NCBI GenBank assembly: GCA_937870805.1
Contig: CALMZT010001065.1
Location: 1-12,034, forward strand
Direction of reading: 5' to 3'
Length of the DNA stretch: 12,034 nt
From: an uncultured Chloroflexota bacterium
GTDB taxonomy: Bacteria; Chloroflexota; Anaerolineae; Aggregatilineales; Phototrophicaceae
Shown: positions 1-6,575 of the stretch, in pieces
Layout of the letters: the number at the start of each line of letters is the position of its first letter
Numbering within the stretch: position 1 is the stretch's first letter
Program-made: the position numbers and the translations under genes
The notes under the pieces: generated by a model
The model's input: only the letters and a program-made list of their open reading frames with translations
Told to the model about the DNA's origin: nothing
Databases searched by the model: none

Positions 1-1095
1 AATGCCCTCAATCGCTCCAGCGACCAACAGCGCAATAAAGCTGGCGAATGTAATACCCGGACCGAGCATCGGTGAGATACGCCATCTCGATTTGTGGTCG
101 TAGACGGGCTGCGGCTGATCCTTAATGAAGTCAATAGTCGGCTTGTCGATGACCATCAGGGCTGTCGATGTGGCAGGTTTGCCCGGCAGATTTGCTGTGG
201 TTTGCTGTGCAGCTGCCGTCTCAGGCTGCTGGCTCTTTTGCACTGCCGGGCGCGAACCGTGCCGCTGAGCATAAACCTGTGTAAATTCCGCGCCGAACAG
301 AAAAATCTGCGCGGAATAGTAAATCCAGACCAGAATGATGACGAATGAACCGGCTGCGCCATAGGGAGAGGCGACGCCGCTGTTGCCAAGATACAACCCC
401 AAAAGCTGCTTGCCAATCGTGAACAGCAGCGATGTTAGCGCCGCGCCAATGAACACGTCGCGCCATTCAATTTTGGTGTCGGGTAAGAACTTGTAGAGCA
501 TGGCGAACAACAGGGTGATGATGCCAAAGGAAACGACCACATTAATCAATTGCCCCAGAAACAGCATTCCGGGCAATAGGTTGGTCACAAAATTACTGGT
601 TGCCGTGAGACCAGCACTGACCACCAGCGACACGATCAGCAGGAAACCGACGCCCAGGACCATGCCGAAGGACATGAATTGATCTTTGAGCGTGCCGAGA
701 ATGCCACGCCCCGGTTTTGGCGCAACACCCCACACCTTGTTCAGCGCGTATTTAAGCTGTCCAAATACGCCCGCCGCACCAAGCAAAAGCGTGACCAAGC
801 CGATGATCGTCGCCAGAATGCTATCGTTGGCTTTGGCAGAATTCTTGATAATTTCCTGAACAAAATCGGCACTTTCGCGCCCGACCAACCCTTGAATCTG
901 CTCATCCAGCCTGCCACTCACCGCGTCTTGCCCGAAGACCAGTCCAGCGATGGCAACGACGACAATGAGCAGCGGCGCAATCGAGAACGTCGTATAGTAA
1001 GCCAGAGACGAGGCAAGACGCGGCACCTCATCTGCCCGCCATTCCTTAAAAGCATCTCTAAATAATCCGAATAGTGAGCGCAGCTTGGACATCAT
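1..1095 (-). CDS. YihY/BrkB-family inner membrane protein, 3' end beyond window
   Basis: Open reading frame running off the left edge; 365 residues are visible. Family signatures in order: a first membrane segment after the amphipathic N-terminus with LASSLAYYTTFSIAPLLI (about residues 27-45), the GVFGQLKYALNKVWGV stretch (about 113-128), several further hydrophobic segments, and the conserved last-core-helix pattern WIYYSAQIFLFGAEF (about 256-270). This matches the YihY/virulence factor BrkB family (once called RNase BN), polytopic membrane proteins of uncertain transport role. The family core normally ends soon after GAE. Here a Gln/Ala/Thr-rich tail of about 70 residues follows, then another hydrophobic stretch at 348-365 that is cut by the window edge. 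Two adjacent ATGs (1095 and 1092) could start it; the GGTGTG just upstream is only a weak ribosome site. It is monocistronic or first in its unit, because the terminator at 1193-1235 lies upstream. Confidence 0.88.
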   Translation of the reverse strand, partial: MMSKLRSLFGLFRDAFKEWRADEVPRLASSLAYYTTFSIAPLLIVVVAIAGLVFGQDAVSGRLDEQIQGLVGRESADFVQEIIKNSAKANDSILATIIGLVTLLLGAAGVFGQLKYALNKVWGVAPKPGRGILGTLKDQFMSFGMVLGVGFLLIVSLVVSAGLTATSNFVTNLLPGMLFLGQLINVVVSFGIITLLFAMLYKFLPDTKIEWRDVFIGAALTSLLFTIGKQLLGLYLGNSGVASPYGAAGSFVIILVWIYYSAQIFLFGAEFTQVYAQRHGSRPAVQKSQQPETAAAQQTTANLPGKPATSTALMVIDKPTIDFIKDQPQPVYDHKSRWRISPMLGPGITFASFIALLVAGAIEGI

Positions 1096-1133
1096 TTTCA
1101 CACCGCCGTGTATGCAAGGCAAAGTATGAATTT

Positions 1134-1139
1134 AGTATA
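1134..1139 (-). promoter_or_regulatory. candidate -10 box for the YihY-family gene
   Basis: On the minus strand this reads TATACT, one mismatch from the bacterial -10 consensus, about 40 bases before the start codon at 1095. No good -35 hexamer is seen 16-18 bases further upstream, so this rests on the -10 match and position only. Confidence 0.35.
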
Positions 1140-1192
1140 GGCGGTTAAGTTCGTTTTGTGATGAACCACCTGAACTATTCTGAATTAGCCCT

Positions 1193-1235
1193 AAATAAAA
1201 TGCAGCCCTTTCCTTGAGTTCGGAAAAGGGCTGCA
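1193..1235 (-). terminator. rho-independent terminator of the VWA gene
   Basis: Inverted repeat with arms at 1201-1213 and 1222-1235 (TGCAGCCCTTTCC against GGAAAAGGGCTGCA, one bulged base). In the minus direction it is followed by TTTTATTT. It starts 28 bases after the VWA stop codon, so it terminates that gene and separates it from the YihY-family gene. A plus-direction T run also follows the hairpin (about 1241-1246), but no plus-strand gene precedes it. Confidence 0.85.
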
Positions 1236-1262
1236 AGTAGATTTTTTGTGGTGAAGGTTCAG

Positions 1263-2645
1263 CTAGCCATCAGTCAGAATTTTATCTACAGCGTTTGCCA
1301 GATCGCGTAAGGTACTGACGTAGAACACACCATCGGCAAGCGGCTGATATTGCAGCATGTCGCTGTCACCTGTGCCCCACATACCGGGATTTTCGGGGTT
1401 GAACCACAGCAGACGGCGGCTGCGGCGCTGCATATCCTGCACGATGTCTGTGCGCGGGTCGTTGAAGTTGTTGCGCCCGTCGCCGAGGATAATCACCGTC
1501 GTTTTGCCCGTTACCAATCCCAGATGATCTTTTTTGAACGTGTTCAGGCTGTAACCAAGATCGGTGTTGTAGTAGCCGGGGCGATTTTCCATGAGCACGC
1601 GCTGCACAGCGTCCTGCGGCTCATGTTCCTTAAACGCCATGCTGATGTCGGTCAAATCGCTGATGAAAATGAAACTGTTAGTCCGTGCCACTTGATCTTG
1701 CAGCTCATAGATCAGTGTGAGCAGGAACTCGGCACAGTAACGCACGCTGGTACTCACGTCGCAGATTACGACGAGCGCGGGCTTAACGTGGCGCTTGCGG
1801 AATTTGAGTTCCATCGGCGTGCCATGATACTTCATGTTGGCGCGCATGGTGCGGCGTGGGTCGGGAGCACCTGCTTTGGCGCGGCGCTGGCGCAGAGAAG
1901 CACGGCTGCGCAGTCTCGCGGCTAAACGGCGTATTTCCTTGCGTATCGCGTCCACTTCTTCATCGCCGAGGCGCGAAAATGGCACATCCAACAGATCAGG
2001 CTTGGGGTCGGGTTCGCGGTTTGCGGACTGTTCCGCTAACTGCGCGCCGACGTACTGCGCGATCTGATCGGCAAGCCCCTGCGCGTTTTCCTGCATCATC
2101 TCGCGCAGTTCCTGTGCCTGCTGAGGACTCATGCCCATCTCTTGCAACTTTTGCAAAAGCTGCTCGATGAGCTGCTGAAGCTGCTGCAAGCCCGCCTGAC
2201 GATTCATGCGCCGTTCAAACCACTGGCGCTGATACATATCCGTCGCCTGATTCATGCCTGACTGTTTCCCCATCTGGTCAAGCTGATCCTGCGAGAAAGG
2301 CTGACCTTGCATCAGTTGGCGCAGGAGGTCTTGTAAGGCTTGCATGTCGCCTTGCAGGGCTTGCATCGCCTGCTGCATCATTTTCTGGTCGGCGGGCGAC
2401 ATTTGCGACATGATGTCTTGCATGGGCGGCTGGTTTGAGCCGAAGAACAGCGGGAAATACTGCTCAAATTTTTCCTGATCGCGCGCCTCTTTGACGAGCG
2501 TGGTTTTGAGCGCCGCGCGGAAATAATCTTTGTTGGTGATACCGATGGCATCAGTGCCGTACATAGCGTCCTGACTTTCGGCGAGGGAGATACGCACGCC
2601 CGCCGCCCGCAAGGCGCGAATAAAAGCGACCATCCGTTTATCCAT
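1263..2645 (-). CDS. CoxE-like VWA-domain protein
   Basis: A 460-residue protein of the VWA containing CoxE-like family. The N-terminal part (1-70, with YFRAALKTTLVKEARDQEKFEQYFPLFF) is the usual CoxE-like lead-in. Residues 73-205 are very rich in Gln and Met and look helical or coiled-coil. An Arg-rich linker (235-265) precedes the C-terminal VWA domain. The metal-ion-dependent adhesion site is complete: DVSTS at 296-300 (D296, S298, S300), T361 in NTDLGYSL, and D389 in LGDGRNN. The end, WFNPENPGMWGTGDSDM, is typical of the family. These proteins usually work with a MoxR-type AAA+ ATPase as a metal-insertion or chaperone pair, commonly encoded next to it. No ATPase gene is found here: upstream is non-coding, then a divergent regulator. 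Start chosen for AGAGGAA at 2653-2659, seven bases before the ATG. Cytoplasmic; no signal peptide. Confidence 0.88.
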   Translation of the reverse strand: MDKRMVAFIRALRAAGVRISLAESQDAMYGTDAIGITNKDYFRAALKTTLVKEARDQEKFEQYFPLFFGSNQPPMQDIMSQMSPADQKMMQQAMQALQGDMQALQDLLRQLMQGQPFSQDQLDQMGKQSGMNQATDMYQRQWFERRMNRQAGLQQLQQLIEQLLQKLQEMGMSPQQAQELREMMQENAQGLADQIAQYVGAQLAEQSANREPDPKPDLLDVPFSRLGDEEVDAIRKEIRRLAARLRSRASLRQRRAKAGAPDPRRTMRANMKYHGTPMELKFRKRHVKPALVVICDVSTSVRYCAEFLLTLIYELQDQVARTNSFIFISDLTDISMAFKEHEPQDAVQRVLMENRPGYYNTDLGYSLNTFKKDHLGLVTGKTTVIILGDGRNNFNDPRTDIVQDMQRRSRRLLWFNPENPGMWGTGDSDMLQYQPLADGVFYVSTLRDLANAVDKILTDG

Positions 2646-2967
2646 AACCCTGTTCCTCTACGACTTCTCTATTGAAACGATTGTAGCACGTTTGGGCGCA
2701 ATTGAGGTTAGAATCGGTTGAAAAAGGCAAACTTCGTTGAGGGATGTGCCGAGTGGAACCTATCGAGTTCAACGAGTGGGCGCATAAGTGGTACATATCG
2801 AGAACTCGGAATGCCCATGTGTGCATTTCAGGCACATACAGAGTCCGCGAATCGACACCAAAATGGATATTTGCCATGAACGGATGGCGAAACAGACAAA
2901 AAATGGCGAATGCAGATTTGCATACGGTTGAGATTTGTTAACGTGTGACTGTAGTAGAATGTGGCAT
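2646..2967. other. divergent intergenic region between VWA and HD/LuxR genes
   Basis: No credible gene is seen in these 322 bases. The left end holds the VWA ribosome site and candidate -10. The middle has short repeated words: TATCGAG at 2761-2767 and again near 2796, the second inside CGAG-AA-CTCG (about 2799-2808), and ATGGCGAA twice near 2884 and 2903. The right end has TAGAAT at 2955-2960, which would place transcription at about 2967, one base before the ATG chosen for the regulator. That suggests a leaderless or near-leaderless message, although no matching -35 is obvious. The repeats could be regulator sites, but nothing in the sequence proves it. Confidence 0.45.
2680..2685 (-). promoter_or_regulatory. 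candidate -10 box for the VWA gene
   Basis: On the minus strand this reads TACAAT, 34 bases before the start codon and upstream of the ribosome site at 2653-2659. The -35 region is not recognisable, so the assignment is tentative. Confidence 0.35.
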
Positions 2968-4527
2968 ATGAAGAATGAGATGTCTGTGAGTGATCGCCCC
3001 TTTTTGCGGCTGGCAGAAGTCGTCGCAGCGCTTTCGTTAGCGACGGACATGGGGACGGGACAGCCGTTAGAGCGTGCCTTGCGCACATGCTTACTCGCCT
3101 TTCGTTTGGGCGAAGCACTCGGTCTCAGCGACGACGAATTACACACGGTTTATTACGTCGCGCTCTTGCGTTTTGTCGGCTGCACGGCTGACGCTACCCA
3201 TTTGGCAGACATCTTTGGCGATGAGTTGGCTGCTCAGGCGCATGTCTCGACAGTAGAACTGCTGCCATTGCCGATGATTACGGCGATGATTCGTTACGCG
3301 GGCGAAGGCTATCCACTGTCTGAACGGGTTCGCAGAATCACTTATGGCTTAACCAAAGGCATTGAACTCACACGCGAAGCAGAAGTCGCTCACTGTGAAG
3401 TCTCGCAGAATATCGCGCAGCGCTTAGGATTAGGGGATGATGTCGCGGTGGCGCTCGGACAGATTTATGAACGCTGGGACGGACGCGGCAGTCCGGGCAG
3501 GCACAAAGGCGAGGCGCTGTCGAAAGCGATACGGTTGGTGCATATCGCGCAGGACGCGGAAGTGTTTCAGCGGGTGGGCGGCGTTGAAACGGCGCAGAAC
3601 GCAGCACGCAAACGCGCAGGCGGTTATTATGACCCTGTAATGGCGACCTATTTTGCGCAGCACGGCGCGCAGTTGCTCTCTGAGCTTAACAGTGAATCGG
3701 TGTGGGAGGTAGTGCTCAACCTTGAACCAGAACCGCGCCCCTATCTTTCTGAATCACAATTAGATACCGCCGCGCGTGCCATCGCAGACTTCACGGACTT
3801 GCGTTCACGCTACACGCACGGACATTCCAGCGCGGTTGCCGAATTGGCGTTCACTGCTGCGTGTGGCTGCGGGCTGTCACAGGAAGATGCGGTTCAGGTG
3901 CGCCGCGCGGGACAGCTTCATGATGTAGGACGCACGGCAATTACCTTGCAGATATGGGACAAAGCAGGAACGCTCACGGATGCGGAATGGGATCGTGTGC
4001 GCTTGTATCCTTACTATACCGAGCGCATCTTAGCACGTTCCAGCGGATTAGCGCCATTGGGTACACTAGCGGCTTTGCACCGGGAACGACTTGATGGCTC
4101 AGGTTTTCATCGCGGGCTGCCGGGGACAATGCTGCCACCATTAGCACGCCTGCTGGCAGCGGCTGATGTCTACCAATCGAAAATCGAACCCCGCGCCTAT
4201 CGCCCCGCTTTAATGCTGGAAGCTGCCGCCGATGAACTGCGTCGGCAAGCGCGCGAAGGCAAACTCGATCCCAAAGCAGTGGAGGCGGTTCTTGGGAGCA
4301 TCACCGGAGAACGCATACGGCACGCTCATCCCGCAAATCTCAGTGACCGTGAAGTTGAAGTGCTGCGACTGATGTCGCAAGGGCTTTCGACACGTAAAAT
4401 TGCCGAAATGCTGGTGATTTCTCCGAAGACCGCCGACCATCACATCCAGCATATCTATAACAAAATCGGCGTTTCCACACGCGCCGCTGCGACGTTGTTC
4501 GCCATGCAAAATAATCTGCTGCGATAA
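2968..4527 (+). CDS. tandem HD-domain regulator with C-terminal LuxR helix-turn-helix
   Basis: A 519-residue cytoplasmic regulator. The N-terminal half (about 13-240) is an HD-like module in which the HD pair is replaced (YYVALLRFVGCTADA, 62-76) but an HD-GYP-style motif survives in altered form (YERWDGRGSPGRHKG, 167-181). The second half is a clearer HD-GYP-type domain: HGHSSA (284-289), LHDVGR with H318 and D319, LHRERLDGSGFHRG (370-383), and AAADVY with D400. LuxR/NarL helix-turn-helix follows at 458-515 (LSDREVEVLRLMSQGLSTRKIAEML). Two positions usually His in HD-GYP metal sites appear changed: Y347 in LYPYYTER and R372 in HRER. Phosphodiesterase activity is therefore doubtful and ligand sensing more likely. 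The frame stays open up to a TTG at 2935, but the ATG at 2968 or 2980 fits better; neither has a strong ribosome site. It lies directly upstream of two SnoaL-like genes that it probably controls. Confidence 0.85.
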   Translation: MKNEMSVSDRPFLRLAEVVAALSLATDMGTGQPLERALRTCLLAFRLGEALGLSDDELHTVYYVALLRFVGCTADATHLADIFGDELAAQAHVSTVELLPLPMITAMIRYAGEGYPLSERVRRITYGLTKGIELTREAEVAHCEVSQNIAQRLGLGDDVAVALGQIYERWDGRGSPGRHKGEALSKAIRLVHIAQDAEVFQRVGGVETAQNAARKRAGGYYDPVMATYFAQHGAQLLSELNSESVWEVVLNLEPEPRPYLSESQLDTAARAIADFTDLRSRYTHGHSSAVAELAFTAACGCGLSQEDAVQVRRAGQLHDVGRTAITLQIWDKAGTLTDAEWDRVRLYPYYTERILARSSGLAPLGTLAALHRERLDGSGFHRGLPGTMLPPLARLLAAADVYQSKIEPRAYRPALMLEAAADELRRQAREGKLDPKAVEAVLGSITGERIRHAHPANLSDREVEVLRLMSQGLSTRKIAEMLVISPKTADHHIQHIYNKIGVSTRAAATLFAMQNNLLR

Positions 4528-4540
4528 TGAAAACAAAATA

Positions 4541-4552
4541 GGGAATTCTCCC
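4541..4552. promoter_or_regulatory. candidate LuxR-type operator
   Basis: GGGAATTCTCCC, an imperfect palindrome (GGGA and TCCC arms), sits between the regulator and the SnoaL-like pair. Measured from the start site predicted by the -10 box at 4577-4582, its centre is at about -42.5, the usual place for a LuxR-family activator overlapping the -35 region. The -35 itself is poor, as expected for an activator-dependent promoter. The binding protein is inferred to be the product of 2968-4527. Confidence 0.5.
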
Positions 4553-4576
4553 GATGTTTGCTTTTGCTGCGTCGCC

Positions 4577-4582
4577 TACACT
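4577..4582 (+). promoter_or_regulatory. candidate -10 box for the SnoaL-like pair
   Basis: TACACT, followed about 32 bases later by the start codon with an excellent AAGGAG ribosome site at 4601-4606. No good -35 hexamer lies at 16-18 bases; the palindrome at 4541-4552 lies just upstream instead. Confidence 0.45.
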
Positions 4583-4613
4583 GATTTCAAATTCAAGATG
4601 AAGGAGAAATCAG

Positions 4614-5039
4614 ATGACTCAGCAAAATAAAACTGTCGTGCGCCGTCTTTATGAGGAGGTTTTTAACGCTCTGGATACAACACTCCTCGATGAGCTTGTT
4701 GCATCCGATGTCATCATTCACGACCCAATGATGGGCGAACTACAGGGAATTGATGCTTTCCGCCAATTTACTACCGTTTTCATCACCGCTTTTCCACAGC
4801 AGCATACGACACTCGAAGCGCTGATTGCCGAAGATGATCTTGTCGCCGTGCTGCATACGCACACTGGCACACACAACGGCAGCTTCATGGGAATGCCGCC
4901 GACAGGAAAGCCCATCAAGGTCGAGGGAATTGAATTTTTCCGCGTGCGCGACGGCAAAATCATTGAGTTGTGGCGGCACGACGATGACGCGGGGTTGATG
5001 CGCCAGCTTGGCGCTGTTCCACAGAATACACAGGCTTAA
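4614..5039 (+). CDS. SnoaL-like ester cyclase / NTF2-fold protein
   Basis: A 141-residue single-domain protein of the SnoaL-like (NTF2-like) superfamily, the group annotated as ester cyclases. Signatures: N-terminal helix with RRLYEEVFNALDTTLLDELVASDVIIHDP (10-38), the central GIDAFRQF...AFP helix (45-61), GTHNGSFMGMPPTGKPI (85-101), then the strand pattern VEGIEFFRVRDGKIIELWRHDD (103-124). GxxMGxPPTGK followed by F-R-x-x-D-G-K-I-x-E-x-W is the hallmark. The fold forms a cone-shaped pocket used for polyketide-type cyclisation or small-molecule conversion; the substrate cannot be read from sequence. Ribosome site AAGGAG is seven bases before the ATG. First gene of a two-gene unit: the next start lies ten bases after its stop. 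Likely controlled by the HD/LuxR regulator upstream. Confidence 0.88.
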   Translation: MTQQNKTVVRRLYEEVFNALDTTLLDELVASDVIIHDPMMGELQGIDAFRQFTTVFITAFPQQHTTLEALIAEDDLVAVLHTHTGTHNGSFMGMPPTGKPIKVEGIEFFRVRDGKIIELWRHDDDAGLMRQLGAVPQNTQA

Positions 5040-5049
5040 GAGGTGATTT

Positions 5050-5463
5050 ATGTCTGACTATACCACTTTAGCAAAACGCTTCGTCATGGAGCACAATCAA
5101 GCGAACTATCTTCAGTCGTTCGATCAACTGCTAACGGCGAATTGTGTCGTACACGAGTACCTGCCGGGTCTGCCAGCAGCGATGGATCGCGCATTTTATA
5201 ACCAGTTCATCGAGGGTTTCCGCGCGGCGCTGCCTGACATTCGCAACCAAATCGAAGACGTGATAGTTGCCGCTGATCGGGCTGTCGTGCGCTGGACAGG
5301 TTACGGCACGCATACGGGCGCTGACTTGATGGGTATCCCGGCGTCAGGTAAACCCGTTACGGCGCATGGCATCTACATTCTGCGCTTTGAAGGGGATTGC
5401 ATCGCCGAAGTGTGGAACAACTGGGACAATCTGAACGTTACGCAGCAGCTACAAGGCAGTTGA
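5050..5463 (+). CDS. second SnoaL-like / NTF2-fold protein
   Basis: A 137-residue protein of the same superfamily as its left neighbour, clearly diverged from it. Signatures: AKRFVMEHNQANYLQSFDQLLTANCVVHEYLPG (8-40), FYNQFIEGFRAALPDIRNQIED (49-70), WTGYGTHTGADLMGIPASGKPVTAHGIYILRFEGDCIAEVWNNWD (82-126). The core motif is GxxMGIPASGK in place of GxxMGMPPTGK in the first copy. AGAGGTG at 5039-5045 overlaps the first gene's stop codon, consistent with coupled translation. The pair may form a heterodimer or act in sequence; both are inference. The substrate is unknown. A terminator follows directly. Confidence 0.86.
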   Translation: MSDYTTLAKRFVMEHNQANYLQSFDQLLTANCVVHEYLPGLPAAMDRAFYNQFIEGFRAALPDIRNQIEDVIVAADRAVVRWTGYGTHTGADLMGIPASGKPVTAHGIYILRFEGDCIAEVWNNWDNLNVTQQLQGS

Positions 5464-5475
5464 TGAACAGCTATT

Positions 5476-5505
5476 AAGCCTCTAGCGATCTAGGGGCTTT
5501 GTTTT
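5476..5505 (+). terminator. rho-independent terminator of the SnoaL-like pair
   Basis: Ten-base stem, AAGCCTCTAG (5476-5485) with CTAGGGGCTT (5490-5499), including one G-T pair, a CGAT loop, then TTTGTTTT. It sits 12 bases after the stop codon of the second SnoaL-like gene, between convergent genes. In the minus direction no T run follows, so it serves mainly the plus strand. Confidence 0.82.
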
Positions 5506-5511
5506 ACATTC

Positions 5512-5877
5512 TTATCCCAGCGCGACGGCGACGGCAGAGGCGTACACATCGGTATGCGTCAGGCTGATGTCCCACTGGGTTATGCCCATTTCCTGCGCGA
5601 GTGCCGCCGCGTTGCCATGCAGAATCAGCGTGGGGCGTTTGCGCGGGTTGTTGCAGCGGATTTCGATCTCGACCCAGCGCACATCGCCAATGCCTGTTCC
5701 AAGCGCTTTAGCGACGGCTTCCTTCCCCGCCAGGCGTGCCGCCAAACGATGCGGCTGGTCTTCACAGTCCTCACGTTCGCCTGCCGTAAAGAAGCGATTT
5801 AAGAAGCGTTCGCCAAGTCGGGCGATGCCATCGGTGATGCGCTGGTTTTCGATCATGTCAATGCCGCAGCGGAGCAT
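5512..5877 (-). CDS. acpS: holo-[acyl-carrier-protein] synthase
   Basis: A 121-residue enzyme of the AcpS type of 4'-phosphopantetheinyl transferase, of normal length. It moves phosphopantetheine from coenzyme A to the serine of apo-acyl carrier protein, activating it for fatty-acid synthesis. Visible motifs: GIDMIENQRI with the Mg-binding D7, RFFTAGERE (28-36), and RLAARLAGKEAVAKALGTGIG (44-64) with the second metal ligand E53 in GKEA. The C-terminus ISLTHTDVYASAVAVA is the usual SHxxxyAxA strand with Ser replaced by Thr. Start fixed by homology; no good ribosome site is seen before the ATG at 5877. It is convergent with the SnoaL-like pair and lies 73 bases downstream of the VOC gene on the same strand, so it may be co-transcribed with it. 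Confidence 0.92.
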   Translation of the reverse strand: MLRCGIDMIENQRITDGIARLGERFLNRFFTAGEREDCEDQPHRLAARLAGKEAVAKALGTGIGDVRWVEIEIRCNNPRKRPTLILHGNAAALAQEMGITQWDISLTHTDVYASAVAVALG

Positions 5878-5880
5878 AGG

Positions 5881-5915
5881 GAGTTCTCAGTTTTCAGTTG
5901 ACAGTTTTCAGTTTA
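5881..5915. repeat. heptad-phased tandem repeat, CAGTTNN
   Basis: Five seven-base units: a degenerate GAGTTCT, then four units each beginning CAGTT at 5888, 5895, 5902 and 5909. The 12-base word CAGTTTTCAGTT occurs twice, 14 bases apart. It fills about half of the gap between acpS and the upstream VOC gene, directly before the acpS start codon. Confidence 0.75.
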
Positions 5916-5950
5916 ATGCAAATTCATCGGTGGCGCATCATCGTCAACCG

Positions 5951-6349
5951 CTATTCTTTTTCGGGCGCTTGGAACAGGGTAATTTGCAAGCCATCAGGAG
6001 ATTTAATGCGCGCGTTGTAGTCGCCCCAAGGCGTCGTAACGGGTTTGTGTACGAGAGTCGCGCCGTTGGCAAGCGCGCGTTCCAGCGCGGCATCGACATT
6101 GGGCACTTGCAAGGCGAACCGAATCGGTCCACTGACGCGCTGCTCCGCTTCAAGCTGGTCAACGCTGGCGGCTTGCTGCTCATCAAAGATTTCGAGGGTT
6201 GCGCGTCCCATGTCGTAAATCACGGCGCGCCCCATATCTGTCCACAGCGCAGCAGGGTCGAGTCCTAAGCCGTTCTGATAGAAGCTGACGAGTTTTTCAT
6301 AATCGGATGTGGTGACAGCAACACGCAGTTGAAGGATTGGCGGGGTCAT
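5951..6349 (-). CDS. VOC-superfamily (glyoxalase/bleomycin resistance-like) protein
   Basis: A 132-residue protein with the two paired beta-alpha-beta-beta-beta modules of the vicinal oxygen chelate fold. Module one: LRVAVTTSDYEKLVSFYQNGLGLDP (8-32) to RATLEIFDE (49-57). Module two: RFALQVPNVDAALERALANGATLVHKPVTTPWGDYNARIKSPDGLQITLFQ (78-127). E53 aligns with a common metal ligand, but the usual His at the starts of the modules are absent (V10/V12 and F79/L81), so it may not be a metal enzyme; it could bind a ligand, as bleomycin-resistance proteins do. The frame extends 25 codons upstream, but the ATG at 6349 has a good AGGAG (6355-6359) and matches the family's start. Lies upstream of acpS on the same strand. 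Substrate not predictable. Confidence 0.83.
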   Translation of the reverse strand: MTPPILQLRVAVTTSDYEKLVSFYQNGLGLDPAALWTDMGRAVIYDMGRATLEIFDEQQAASVDQLEAEQRVSGPIRFALQVPNVDAALERALANGATLVHKPVTTPWGDYNARIKSPDGLQITLFQAPEKE

Positions 6350-6403
6350 GATCGCTCCTGGAGAATAAATCGTTGTGCATCGTTCAATACGGACGCGCTT
6401 GTT

Positions 6404-6465
6404 GCCGCCAGAGGCTAAAGCCATCCGGCTACCAAAGTACCAAGTCCACTGAAGGGACTAAGTAC
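6404..6465. repeat. paired stem-loops, possible small dispersed repeat
   Basis: Two adjacent inverted repeats in the VOC/DUF1801-like spacer. First: outer GCCG/CGGC (6404-6407, 6426-6429) and inner GGCT-AA-AGCC (6413-6422). Second: outer GTAC/GTAC (6437-6440, 6462-6465) and inner AGTCC/GGACT (6443-6447, 6455-6459). There is no T run after either, so they are not typical terminators. Only one copy lies in the window; a genome-wide repeat is inference. Confidence 0.5.
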
Positions 6466-6575
6466 AAATTCGAGCACATTCAGCGTTACCGAAATAATCT
6501 CTTTAACCTTAAGCGGTTGCAACAAAAGCGCCTCTTTTTAAGAGCTATTATTTTCCTAAACTCTTACGCTACGAA

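Noticed and set aside
1350..1925. Long plus-strand open frame opposite the VWA gene
   Set aside because: Antisense to a well-supported gene; its composition mirrors that gene's codons and it shows no domain or ribosome site.
2935..2967. Upstream TTG start adding 11 residues to the HD/LuxR protein
   Set aside because: The added residues (LLTCDCSRMWH) look unlike the family start, and the segment overlaps the TAGAAT promoter-like box; ATG 2968 or 2980 is more likely.
5881..5915. CRISPR array
   Set aside because: Units are seven bases with no spacers; they are tandem heptads, not repeat-spacer units, and no cas genes are present.
6350..6424. 25-codon upstream extension of the VOC protein
   Set aside because: The ATG at 6349 has a strong AGGAG and matches the family's N-terminus; the extension runs through the ribosome site and is not VOC-like.
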